Source: Oxalobacteraceae bacterium
GTDB lineage: Bacteria > Pseudomonadota > Gammaproteobacteria > Burkholderiales > Burkholderiaceae_D
DNA: 23,282 bases
Direction: 5' to 3'
Assembly (NCBI GenBank): GCA_947446335.1
Contig: CANFGA010000006.1
Location: 1-23,282 of the forward strand
The first letter of the stretch is position 1; each line of letters starts with the position of its first letter. Below the pieces are notes generated by a model, which saw nothing but the letters and a program-made list of their open reading frames with translations, was not told where the DNA came from and searched no databases. The translations under genes and the position numbers were made by a program. Of the stretch, positions 8,894 to 16,680 are shown in pieces.

Positions 8894-10540
8894 TTAATTC
8901 TGATAGCCCATAAATGCATCCGTGATGGACATGGCTTGCTGATAAAAAATCGCTGTTGGCATATTCGCTACGTAATCCGGAACCACGATGTTTGCTTGGC
9001 TCTGGCTGAGGATGTCGCGTCCGATGTCGATGCCGGGCGCGACTTCCTTGAGGATCAATTGACCATCCTCCAGTGCCAGTACCGCGCGCTCCGTGATAAA
9101 CATGACTTGGCGGCCACGAGCCGCCGCAAAGGCGGCGTTGAAACTCATGTGCTCGACATGCTCAATAAATTTGGCGGTACGGCCTTCACGCCTGATCACG
9201 ACCTTGCCATCGGAAATTTCTATTTCCAGCTCCTGCGCTGTGAAGGTTCCGCAAAAAATAATGCGTTTCGCACTCTGAGAGATGTTGACGAAGCCACCAA
9301 CCCCGTTTAGCCGGCCGCCAAAGCGGCTGATATTCACATTCCCGCACGCATCGGCTTGGCCAAATCCCAGAAATGCCAGGTCGATGCCGCCGCCATCGTA
9401 AAAATCAAACTGACTGCCCTGATCGAGAATGGCATGAGGATTACTCGATGCGCCGAACGACAGGCCACCCGCTGGCGTGCCGCCGATCACGCCAGACTCG
9501 ATCGTTAGCACATGCGACATGCAGCGCTCCTCTGCCGCTACCTTGGCGATATATTCCGGCGTTCCAATACCAAGATTAACAACGGGTGAGTCATGCCTGA
9601 TGATTTCATACGGTGCGCGTCGCGCGATGATTTTTTTGGCGTCGAGCTTGAGGCGCACCGGCATGCCTGCATGGGAGCGCGAGCGCCCCGTGTACGCCGT
9701 GTTTAGGCGCTCGCCATAGGTCTGCCAGTGGGTCTGTTCCGTCGCTTGTACCAGGTAGTCAACAAAAATGCCGGGGATCCGGATGGCATGTGCATCCAGC
9801 GTGTTCTTCTCCACGATTTCCAACACTTGGACAATGACGATCCCGCCCGAGTTATGCACCGCCTGGGCCTGGGCTAGGCTGTCCTGGAAATTCGCTTCCG
9901 CTTCCATGGTGACGTTGCCGTGAATATCGGCGCGAGTGCCGCGCAGAAAGGCCACGTTAATCGGCAGCGCCGGATAGAACAGCTGCTCTCGTCGGCCAAT
10001 ATCAACCACAGAAATCAGGTTCTCCAGCGTAGCCGGCCCCACCTTCCCACCTTCGAGCCGGGGATCAATAAAGGTGTGCAAGCCGATTTCGGTTAAAACC
10101 CCGCTTTTGCCGCCGGCGATGGCGCGGAACAAATGACTGATTACACCCTGCGGCCAGTTATGCGCCTCGATCTCGCCGCGCAAGGCCATCTTACCCAAGG
10201 CCGGCGTAAGTGCCCAATAGCCACCGATGACCTTCTTGAGTAGTCCCTTGATGGCGAGCTGATTGATACCGCGCGTACCCTTATCACCTTGGCCGGCAGC
10301 AAAGATCAGAGTCAGGCCCACTGGTAGTGCAGTGCGTCCGAAGCGCTCGGCCAGGGCTTCGGTTAGTAGGTCTGGATGGCCGCAGCTGCCGAAGCCGCCG
10401 GTGGTGATAGTGCAGTTGCTGGGTACAAGTTCGGCTGCCTGCCGCGCGCTTATGACCGGCTTTTTGTTCAGTTCCCAACGGTTCTGAAAACGCGGCGCTT
10501 GTAGCGGCAAGGCATTCTTGACAAAAACATCTTTGTCCAT
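8894..10540 (-). CDS. Family I acyl-CoA:carboxylate CoA-transferase (YdiF/propionate-CoA-transferase-like)
   Basis: 548 residues with the two fused CoA-transferase halves in one chain. The first half has ITTGGFGSCGHPDLL, GGYWALTPALGKMA and IEAHNWPQGVISHLFR, a pattern characteristic of the propionate CoA-transferase/YdiF group. The second half has VNLGIGTPEYIA and TIESGVIGGTPAGG, whose Glu348 is the expected nucleophile that forms the glutamyl-CoA thioester, then GGFVNISQSAK. It would move CoA between short acyl-CoAs and a free acid in the cytoplasm. AGGAG lies about 7 bases before the ATG at 10540. The cupin stop is 27 bp upstream and the FAD protein follows, so all are probably co-transcribed from the promoter at 11934-12036. 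The acid activated is unknown. Confidence 0.9.
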   Translation of the reverse strand: MDKDVFVKNALPLQAPRFQNRWELNKKPVISARQAAELVPSNCTITTGGFGSCGHPDLLTEALAERFGRTALPVGLTLIFAAGQGDKGTRGINQLAIKGLLKKVIGGYWALTPALGKMALRGEIEAHNWPQGVISHLFRAIAGGKSGVLTEIGLHTFIDPRLEGGKVGPATLENLISVVDIGRREQLFYPALPINVAFLRGTRADIHGNVTMEAEANFQDSLAQAQAVHNSGGIVIVQVLEIVEKNTLDAHAIRIPGIFVDYLVQATEQTHWQTYGERLNTAYTGRSRSHAGMPVRLKLDAKKIIARRAPYEIIRHDSPVVNLGIGTPEYIAKVAAEERCMSHVLTIESGVIGGTPAGGLSFGASSNPHAILDQGSQFDFYDGGGIDLAFLGFGQADACGNVNISRFGGRLNGVGGFVNISQSAKRIIFCGTFTAQELEIEISDGKVVIRREGRTAKFIEHVEHMSFNAAFAAARGRQVMFITERAVLALEDGQLILKEVAPGIDIGRDILSQSQANIVVPDYVANMPTAIFYQQAMSITDAFMGYQN

Positions 10541-10567
10541 AGTGGGCTCCTCGGAAGTGGCAGTCGG

Positions 10568-10969
10568 TCACGCCGCTTGCAAGTCAGAAAGCGGCCTCGT
10601 TTGCACCACCTTCACGGGCTGCTCCCAGACCACCAGGAAAGTACACCCTTCGTCGCTCCACAGTTCATGTGAACTGTTCGGCGGGCACACCTCGATCGTG
10701 CCTGCCGCATGAGCCCCAGCGTCGTTGTGCAGCACCCCGTCAAGTACAAAGATTAGCTCATAGCCCGGGTGGACATGGCGTTGGGTGCGGGCGCCGGCAT
10801 GGTAACGTACCAAGGCTGCGGACGGGCCATCGTTATTCGGGCCGCGATCGTCATAGAGGCGCACGATGTCGGTCTTAGTGCGTCCGTCGGCTGTGTAGGG
10901 CACCCATGGTAGACCCTCCTTGTTGCGTGCTGAATTGATAACATCTGCGAGTATTTGAGTAGTATTCAT
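10568..10969 (-). CDS. Cupin-domain protein (ChrR-like single cupin)
   Basis: 133 residues forming one cupin barrel. Likely metal ligands are His65 and His67 (QRHVHPGYE), Glu71, and His101 (PPNSSHELW), which follow the two cupin motifs. The GYELIFVLDGVL segment resembles ChrR-type cupins. Such small cupins can be metal-dependent oxygenases, isomerases or sensors, so no reaction is assigned. The start at ATG 10969 (MNTTQILADV) was chosen because the open frame further upstream lacks cupin character and runs into the end of the exporter gene. It is the second gene of the module-1 operon (64 bp after the exporter, 27 bp before the CoA-transferase). Confidence 0.82.
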   Translation of the reverse strand: MNTTQILADVINSARNKEGLPWVPYTADGRTKTDIVRLYDDRGPNNDGPSAALVRYHAGARTQRHVHPGYELIFVLDGVLHNDAGAHAAGTIEVCPPNSSHELWSDEGCTFLVVWEQPVKVVQTRPLSDLQAA

Positions 10970-11033
10970 ATTAAATCTTTCGTGTAAATGGTTAAAAATC
11001 ACTATGGATATACAAATTACAAACAGGTGCCGC

Positions 11034-11933
11034 TTATTTCTTGGCGTGGGTGCAAACATAAACGGCCATCCCGGTGATGCCAAAGCCGATTGCATTGATC
11101 ATGCTGAACGACTCGCCAAGGAAGAGAAAACCCATCAGCGCCGTGACTGATGGAATTAGGTGAAACAGGCCAGCGACCTTGCTTGCTTCGCCTTTACGCA
11201 TCAACATGAACAGGATGCTGATAGCGCCAATTGAGTTCACCAGCGACAACCAACCGGAGGCGAAAATCATGGTCGGGGTCCAGATCACTTTGAGCGATTC
11301 AAAATGATCTGCCAAGAAAAATGTCACGATAGCGGCAGTCGTCAATTGCACGAAACCACCGGTGCGCAGATCCATCCCCGAACAGAATTTTTTTTGATAC
11401 AGACTACCGGCCGAGATGCCGATCAATGCGAGCACTACGCACAGGTAACCGGACAGACTGGCGGTCGCGCTGCCGTCGGCAAGTTGCTCAAACACTACCA
11501 ATGCCACTCCCAGCAGGCCGCCCACCAAGCCCAGCCACTCAATGCCGCTTACTTTTTCGTTCAGAAACTTGGTAGCACCGAGCGCAGTAAACACAGGCAT
11601 AGTGCCAACGATTAGCGCGGCCACTCCGGCCGAAACGCCTAGGCCAAGGCCCATGTACAGGCCAGCAAACTGCAACGCCTGGATCAGCAAGCCAACCACC
11701 ATCAGGTGGCCGAACTGTGCCCGCGTCTTGGGCCACGGCGCCTTGGTCAGCAATGCGACGACGAGCAAAACCAGTGCTGCGCTGGCGAAGCGGATGAATA
11801 TCAGGGTGTAGGGTCCGACAAAAGGTAGTGCCATTTTTCCGACCACGTAGCCAGAACTCCACATGACGATGAAGAGTAACGGTAGGGAAACGGCAGGAAA
11901 GGCAGACGACAGGCCGGCGGTTAGGGCTTTCAT
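11034..11933 (-). CDS. EamA/DMT-superfamily inner-membrane exporter (module 1)
   Basis: 299 residues with about ten hydrophobic segments in two EamA repeats. The first repeat begins PLLFIVMWSSGYVVGKMALPFVGPY and includes GVAALIVGTMPVFTAL. The second begins near LSGYLCVVLALIGISAG and ends GLFHLIPSVTALMGFLFLGE. This is the RhtA/YdcZ-like drug/metabolite transporter fold, whose characterised members often export amino acids or metabolites. The start at ATG 11933 follows AGGAG with 7-8 base spacing; the frame above it is not coding. It is the first gene of the minus-strand operon and diverges from a LysR gene. It is probably the exporter, or self-protection pump, for the product of the cupin/CoA-transferase/FAD enzymes (inference). 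Confidence 0.9.
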   Translation of the reverse strand: MKALTAGLSSAFPAVSLPLLFIVMWSSGYVVGKMALPFVGPYTLIFIRFASAALVLLVVALLTKAPWPKTRAQFGHLMVVGLLIQALQFAGLYMGLGLGVSAGVAALIVGTMPVFTALGATKFLNEKVSGIEWLGLVGGLLGVALVVFEQLADGSATASLSGYLCVVLALIGISAGSLYQKKFCSGMDLRTGGFVQLTTAAIVTFFLADHFESLKVIWTPTMIFASGWLSLVNSIGAISILFMLMRKGEASKVAGLFHLIPSVTALMGFLFLGESFSMINAIGFGITGMAVYVCTHAKK

Positions 11934-12036
11934 AAAATTCTCCTGATGTATGTGTTTGTAGAGTTGTAGAATAAATAAAATTATATTGGGATACAATCCT
12001 ACAAAATGGAACATTACTGTGTCTTTTTAGGAACCA
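11934..12036. promoter_or_regulatory. Divergent promoter and LysR operator of cargo module 1
   Basis: An AT-rich spacer between the exporter and its LysR gene. It holds the dyad ATTGGGATACAAT (11985-11997), which contains the T-N11-A pattern expected for LysR-type binding. A flanking inverted pair TTGTAG (11964-11969) / CTACAA (11999-12004) encloses it. A perfect -10 TATAAT lies on the minus strand (11985-11980) and overlaps the dyad. A TACAAT (11992-11997) could serve the LysR gene. No consensus -35 is present on either strand, consistent with LysR activation. Confidence 0.5.
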
Positions 12037-12993
12037 ATGGACCGAGTCATTAACTACTTGAGCGACCTGCTCGTGTTTGTGCGAGTTGTCGAGCTAAAAA
12101 GCTTTTCGGAGACGGCGCGCGTGACCGGCTTGACCAAATCGGCCGTGAGCAAGCAAATCAAGCGCTTAGAGGATGCTCTCGGCACCCGTTTGCTAAACCG
12201 GACGACACGTCACTTGGGATTGACTGAGACTGGCAATGCCGTCTATATGCACGGCGTACGAATCGCAGAAGAAGCAGCGGCGCTGTGCAGCTCCGTGGAT
12301 GACTTGCAGGACAAGCCTCGTGGCAGACTGCGCGTGACCACTTCTGTGGCATTCGGAAATATGCACTTGGTACGGCTGATTAACGAATTCCTCGCGATTT
12401 ACCCCGACATTCGCGTTTCGTTGGTTCTGAGTGATCGATATGTGGATGTTGTCGATGAGGGGTTCGATATTGCGATCCGGCTAACCAGCAAACCGATCGA
12501 GAGCTTTGTCGCACGCCGCTTATCAAGCATAAAGTACGTGGTATGCGCCACGCCAGACTATCTCCGTACCCATCCGCCGATCATTGGCGTCGAAGATCTG
12601 GCCTCTCACAATTGTTTTCTGAATGGGAGTGGCCATGCACAAAATGTTTCCTGGAAATTCACCAAGGATGGCAAAGAATTTTCCGTCAAGGTCGATGGCC
12701 GGTTTACGGTCAACAGCAGCGAATCAATGCGCATCGCAGTACTCGGTGGAGGCGGAGTCAGCTTACTCCCCACCTTCGCAGTTAGTGACGATCTGAACGC
12801 GGGCCGACTATGTGTTGTGTTACCCGAATTTGTGGTTGAAGGAGGATTTGGAAACAATATTTACGCTATTTTCATACCCAGCAAATTTCTTTCCCCCAAA
12901 GTGCGCGTTTTTGTTGACTATCTCGTGTCAAAATTTGAGGCCGGCGGCGATTGGGATCGTGCAGTATGCCCTTATGCCAGCTCAGTAAATTAA
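12037..12993 (+). CDS. LysR-family regulator of cargo module 1
   Basis: 318 residues, full length for the family. The N-terminal winged helix-turn-helix (about 8-66) includes FSETARVTGLTKSAVSKQIK and LLNRTTRHLGLTETG. The effector-binding domain (about 95-300) follows, with GRLRVTTSVAFGNMHLVRL and GFDIAIRLTSKP. It belongs to the CrgA-like branch common in proteobacteria. AGGA (12029-12032) precedes the ATG. It diverges from the exporter-led operon and most probably controls it in response to a pathway metabolite (inference). Its codons are visibly more AT-rich than the resident genes, suggesting that module 1 came from a different genome than the host. Confidence 0.92.
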   Translation: MDRVINYLSDLLVFVRVVELKSFSETARVTGLTKSAVSKQIKRLEDALGTRLLNRTTRHLGLTETGNAVYMHGVRIAEEAAALCSSVDDLQDKPRGRLRVTTSVAFGNMHLVRLINEFLAIYPDIRVSLVLSDRYVDVVDEGFDIAIRLTSKPIESFVARRLSSIKYVVCATPDYLRTHPPIIGVEDLASHNCFLNGSGHAQNVSWKFTKDGKEFSVKVDGRFTVNSSESMRIAVLGGGGVSLLPTFAVSDDLNAGRLCVVLPEFVVEGGFGNNIYAIFIPSKFLSPKVRVFVDYLVSKFEAGGDWDRAVCPYASSVN

Positions 12994-13086
12994 TGTTCGC
13001 TTGTTGTGTTGCAGCTTGTTCGTCGCGACTCGCATAGCGAGCTTGGCATATGAGCAGCGGAGCGCGCATGACAAGAAAGGAAAGCT

Positions 13087-13446
13087 ATGAAGACCAGCAT
13101 CACCGATGAATAATGGGACGAGCTGTGTCCGGAGAATTTTGAGACGGCCAGATTGTTGCGTGCGGTCGATGCGGTTGACAACCTGCGTGATGACTTGAAT
13201 GACACCGAAGATGGTGGTCCACCGCAACTGCGTGTCGATCTGTTGAAGCTGCATCAATTAGCAATGGCCGTGTTCAATGAAGGATCGCGCAGCCAGGTAG
13301 CCGTTCTGTTCGAGTTCGCCGTTGAACTGGAAAACCAGGTGCTCAGTATGATGGGCTCGCTGGAGCAAGTACAGGAAACGCTCTCACAGTTGACTGAGCT
13401 GTACCCGGAGAGGCTGTCCTGGGCGGACATGGATGACGCTGATTGA
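13087..13446 (+). pseudogene. Small transposon right-end ORF with premature stop
   Basis: ATG 13087 has a good ribosome site (AAGGAAAG) and would start a 119-residue acidic, mostly helical protein (MKTSITDE-stop-WDELCPENFETARLL, ending SWADMDDAD). Codon 9 is TAA (13111-13113); a single C-to-T change of CAA would produce it. The remaining frame is open to 13446 and could only be used from a non-ATG start such as TTG 13153. Its last 33 bp and the following DNA up to the terminal repeat are repeated at the true right end, so it belongs to the transposon backbone rather than the cargo. No family is recognised with confidence; an accessory regulator of transposition is possible. Confidence 0.55.
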
Positions 13447-13530
13447 TTCTGCCGTTGGCTGGTGGAACGCGTATTGGATCAACTCCAATTTTTCGTGACA
13501 GAATTTTCGGCGGTTTGGGCTTACAACCCC
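13414..13530 (+). repeat. Internal copy of the 117-bp transposon right end (includes a 35-bp IR at 13496-13530)
   Basis: It is identical to 17837-17953 over 117 bp except at one base (A at 13500, G at 17923). The last 35 bp are the right terminal repeat; the mismatch lies inside it, so the outer copy is the one that perfectly matches the left repeat. The bases after it (GATTT) do not match the AGGCT target duplication, showing that it is now an internal end. Confidence 0.95.
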
Positions 13531-13684
13531 GATTTGGTGTGTTGCTGGAATTTTGTTAGCAAAATTTCTGAAAACAGAGCGACAATGGCGTGCGGTCAAC
13601 GCAACTTTGGGTGTGCTGCTCGCTGCATCGACTGTTCTAACCGGGTTGACGTGAGCAGTAGTCTTAACCTGCCGACCCAGCGCA
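13531..13684. other. Junction spacer between internal right end and cargo module 2
   Basis: No gene is seen. It contains an AT-rich perfect hairpin, AATTTTG-TTAG-CAAAATT (13549-13566), that might end the module-2 operon about 120 bp past its last stop. No second transposon end is visible at this junction. Confidence 0.4.
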
Positions 13685-14629
13685 TCACACGCTGTCATTG
13701 ATTTTTGGCCGAGTCACCCACCAAGCCGATGAAACGATCAGTAGGCCGCCAATCCAGCCCTGCAACGCCATTTTCTCACCCATCCAGAGCACGGCAATCA
13801 GTGCGCCCCAAAGCGGTTCACTCCCCATGAGCAGCGACACGCGCGACGGGCTGGTTCTTGATGCTGCGTAGTTCTGAACGAAGAATGCGACCAGCGTGCA
13901 AAACAGCACCATGAAAATCATGGCCAGCCAAAATGACGAACTGCTCGGCAGCGGAGGCCATGTGGCACCGTGCACTGCCAGCATCAGAATCGCAGAACCC
14001 AGCGTCATCACGCCCATCTGCACCGCCGTCACCGTGAGAGCGGGCAGCCCGTGCCGCTGGCCATGACGACGTGTCAGGCAGACCATCATGCCACGCAGGA
14101 ACGCCGCGAGCACCATCAGACCGTCTCCCATAGACAGGCTGGCCGTGCCTCCGTGCTGAAACGCCAGCAAGCCTGCGCCCACCATTGATAGCCCGGCGGC
14201 AACCAATACCGCACGGCTGGGTCTAGACTTGAGCAGCCACCATTCGCACAGGGGTGTGAAAGCGACACAAAGGCTGATCAAGAAAGCTGCGTTGGAGGCT
14301 GTGGTCAGTGACACTCCGAAGGTCTCGCAGATGAAGATGACTAGCAGGTTGATGCCCAGCATCGACGCGCTGGCAAACGCTGTCGGCCATGAAGGCACGG
14401 CCAGTCCACGCAAGGCAGGCAGAAGCAGCAGAAAAGTCAGACCAAATCGCAGGACCAGGAATTGCAGCACGGGCATTTGTCCAGTGGCGAACTTGGCAGC
14501 GCTGTAGCTGCCACCCCAAATGACTGCCACCAGTAAGAGCAGCCATTCGACACGGCCAAACCGGGACAAAGCCCGTCCACTGGCCGTGCACGAGCTTTCC
14601 GTACTCGCCGATATAGATGAATTATTCAT
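13685..14629 (-). CDS. EamA/DMT-superfamily inner-membrane exporter (module 2)
   Basis: 314 residues with about ten membrane segments. The first is WLLLLVAVIWGGSYSAAKFA, with the WGGSY signature of EamA proteins; the second repeat includes FMVLFCTLVAFFVQNYAASR and SLLMGSEPLWGALIAVLWMGE. It is clearly different in sequence from the module-1 exporter. Its ATG overlaps the oxygenase stop (ATGA, 14626-14629), making it the last gene of a translationally coupled three-gene operon. RhtA-type members export amino acids, so it is probably the outlet for a modified amino acid made by the two upstream enzymes (inference). Confidence 0.9.
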   Translation of the reverse strand: MNNSSISASTESSCTASGRALSRFGRVEWLLLLVAVIWGGSYSAAKFATGQMPVLQFLVLRFGLTFLLLLPALRGLAVPSWPTAFASASMLGINLLVIFICETFGVSLTTASNAAFLISLCVAFTPLCEWWLLKSRPSRAVLVAAGLSMVGAGLLAFQHGGTASLSMGDGLMVLAAFLRGMMVCLTRRHGQRHGLPALTVTAVQMGVMTLGSAILMLAVHGATWPPLPSSSSFWLAMIFMVLFCTLVAFFVQNYAASRTSPSRVSLLMGSEPLWGALIAVLWMGEKMALQGWIGGLLIVSSAWWVTRPKINDSV

Positions 14630-15378
14630 GAGACCATCTTCGTAAATGCGATAACGAGGACGTCCCGGTAGGCCTCAAGGCGGGCATCAACTGGTGAAAC
14701 CGGCGACACCGAGTGCATGGTGTGAGCGTCGTTGCCAATCAAAATATCCATTGGGCTTTGGAGCATCCGCTCCCAAAGAACCTGTCGATCGTTGTCGGTG
14801 ATGGTCGTCACACCTCCCGTCACGTTACGCCGCGACACCATCATGCTCACGATGTAGTCCACACCATCTCTGTGGAGTCCTTCCGGCGTAGGGTTGCCGT
14901 TCTCGCTTTGATTGGCCAGAATCCGATAGGGGTGTAGACGGATGTTCCAGCGCTGTGGGCTGCCCTCGCATTGATCATACAGAGCCGTGAGCCAGTCAAG
15001 CAGCCGATTCAGCACCCTGTGGGTGACAAACGCCGGTTCCAGCGGATCAAATATCCGCGCAATGTCGCCATTCAGACTGTTGATGTATTTCGGCTGTTCG
15101 TAGGGGCCATGTGGCCTCTGCAGACGGCCTGACCCGGGCTGCGAATCAAATTCGCCATAACGGCGAAGCCGGTAGGTTCCACCGTCGCCCATGTAGCGAT
15201 CAGTGGTCAGACAAGACCAGAACAAAGCAAATTCGCTGATGTCTGCCGGGGTCAAGTCAAGCGTGTCTGCCAGCGCATCGCCAGCGAAGTACAAAAAATG
15301 CTGGCGATTCAGGTTGCGAACGAATCCCTCGATCAGTGCTGTTTCAAGCGGCTGATTTTCAAAGATTTCGGTTGTCAT
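14626..15378 (-). CDS. 2-oxoglutarate/Fe(II) dioxygenase family protein (PF10014-like, amino-acid hydroxylase type)
   Basis: 250 residues resembling the 2OG-Fe_Oxy_2 family, whose best known member is the L-isoleucine 4-hydroxylase of Bacillus thuringiensis. The iron-binding triad is visible as His169-x-Asp171 (GLHRDGVDYIVS) and His222 (NDAHTMHSVSPV). Arg238 in AYRDVLVIAF is a candidate 2-oxoglutarate ligand. ATG 15378 overlaps the stop of the ArgG-like gene by ATGA, and its own TGA overlaps the exporter ATG the same way. It probably hydroxylates a free amino acid, either the substrate or the product of the ligase. The substrate is not readable from sequence. Confidence 0.87.
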   Translation of the reverse strand: MTTEIFENQPLETALIEGFVRNLNRQHFLYFAGDALADTLDLTPADISEFALFWSCLTTDRYMGDGGTYRLRRYGEFDSQPGSGRLQRPHGPYEQPKYINSLNGDIARIFDPLEPAFVTHRVLNRLLDWLTALYDQCEGSPQRWNIRLHPYRILANQSENGNPTPEGLHRDGVDYIVSMMVSRRNVTGGVTTITDNDRQVLWERMLQSPMDILIGNDAHTMHSVSPVSPVDARLEAYRDVLVIAFTKMVS

Positions 15379-16592
15379 ACGGAGACCTCCACTTCGTGGA
15401 CAGCACGGTCGGTTCGTACAGGAGGTACAAAAGCATCTTGGACCAAGGCCTTTTCCCATGCATCCCGATCGGTAAGGTACAGCGGTCTATTCGCTTTGAT
15501 CGAGGAAATATCCATGGCCCCCTGGCGCAGGGTATAACGAACCGTGCCGGTCACCTTTTCCGCAGACTTGCGGACGAACGCATCAACGCTCTCTCTCAGG
15601 GGCGCGAACCATCGACCTTCAACAGCCTCGCGTGTCCATAGCAACTCCATTGACACTTTTTCCCGAAGCAGTTCTGCGTCGAGCACGGCCGTCTCGATCT
15701 GGCGGTAAGCGTCCATCAGAATGGTTGCCGCAGGCGCTTCACGCACCTCAAGGACTTTCTTTCCTCCTTCAAGATGCTCCAAACCACTGTAGCGGCCGAT
15801 CTGATATGCGCCTACGGTCTGGTTCAGGTGGGAAATCAAGGGGACAAGATCCATTGCCTGCTGATCAATGGCCACCGGTAACCCCGCGCGGAAATCAATT
15901 TGGATTTCCCGCGGTTCCATAGGAACTTCAGAGGCACGCGTCCACTCGTACAGAGAAGGGGGTACCCAAAACCCTTCGGGGTTGTCAATCGACCCCGATT
16001 CGAATTCGCGGCACCACAGGTTCGCATCGCCGCTGATGCCACGAGCTTGAAAGCGTGCAAGTCCCAGCTGCTTGAGAACTTCGATTTTTTCGTCCCGTGT
16101 GAGGATCGAACGTTCATAGGGTGTTCCGTAACAACCTGGGTATCCCAATTGGCCGATGGCACCGTTGAGCCTGCGAAGGCTGTTTTGGGACTGGTTGGCC
16201 GTGTGCACGATGGCGTCGCATCCCAGTTCGCGAGCGACCTGCACAGCCACTTTGGCGAGAATGGGGCGAGAAAGCGAGGAGCTCACGGGGAACATGCCGA
16301 GGTACTTTGCTTGTGCGCAAATTGCAGGAGCCACAGCTTCTCGGGCAAACATCTCGCGAGCGTCGACGATGGTCAGATTGGCCCCGAAGAAATCAGCGAT
16401 CTCTTTGAGATCCTGGACACGGCAACCTTCGCCTACGTCCACCGAAAGCGCGGTAATGCGCAAATTTCTCTGGGAGAGTTCCTTGAGGACATAACTGCTA
16501 TCAAGGCCCCCGCTGAACAGCGTTAGCACGTGGTCGACATGACCTTTCATTGCGTCGAGATCTTCGAAACTGCGAATTCTGCGTGTTGACAT
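15375..16592 (-). CDS. Argininosuccinate-synthase-like ATP-dependent ligase
   Basis: 405 residues aligning by eye with ArgG along the whole length. The ATP PP-loop is SGGLDSS (27-33). SLSRPILAKVAV (106-117) and GDANLWCREFESG (188-200) match ArgG segments, as does the C-terminal GRYSGLEHLEGGKKVLEVREAPAATIL. The ArgG loop normally reading about TGKGND is replaced by TANQSQN (131-137), and the segment after NLW also differs, so ATP chemistry is kept but aspartate/citrulline recognition has probably changed. It likely activates a carbonyl or ureido group with ATP and joins it to an amine. It is the first gene of the coupled operon (ATGA overlap with the oxygenase) and diverges from a LysR gene. 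No argH-like lyase follows, which argues against ordinary arginine synthesis. Confidence 0.85.
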   Translation of the reverse strand: MSTRRIRSFEDLDAMKGHVDHVLTLFSGGLDSSYVLKELSQRNLRITALSVDVGEGCRVQDLKEIADFFGANLTIVDAREMFAREAVAPAICAQAKYLGMFPVSSSLSRPILAKVAVQVARELGCDAIVHTANQSQNSLRRLNGAIGQLGYPGCYGTPYERSILTRDEKIEVLKQLGLARFQARGISGDANLWCREFESGSIDNPEGFWVPPSLYEWTRASEVPMEPREIQIDFRAGLPVAIDQQAMDLVPLISHLNQTVGAYQIGRYSGLEHLEGGKKVLEVREAPAATILMDAYRQIETAVLDAELLREKVSMELLWTREAVEGRWFAPLRESVDAFVRKSAEKVTGTVRYTLRQGAMDISSIKANRPLYLTDRDAWEKALVQDAFVPPVRTDRAVHEVEVSV

Positions 16593-16680
16593 TTCACTTA
16601 TTCCCTTGCATTGTTGAGAAATGAATTGTCCGGCTCAGGCTAGACATTGACTAGACTCAATGCTTGAACAGGAGCTGTGC
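16593..16680. promoter_or_regulatory. Divergent promoter and LysR operator of cargo module 2
   Basis: The 88-bp spacer holds an inverted repeat CATTGA-N6-TCAATG (16645-16662), ending seven bases before the AGGAG (16670-16674) of the LysR gene. Its size and position fit an autoregulatory LysR site that also governs the divergent ligase operon. No strong -10/-35 pair was found. Confidence 0.45.

Noticed and set aside
3239..13530. Transposon ending at the inner right-end copy
   Set aside because: The bases after 13530 (GATTT) do not match the AGGCT next to the left end, whereas those after 17953 do; the present element ends at 17953.
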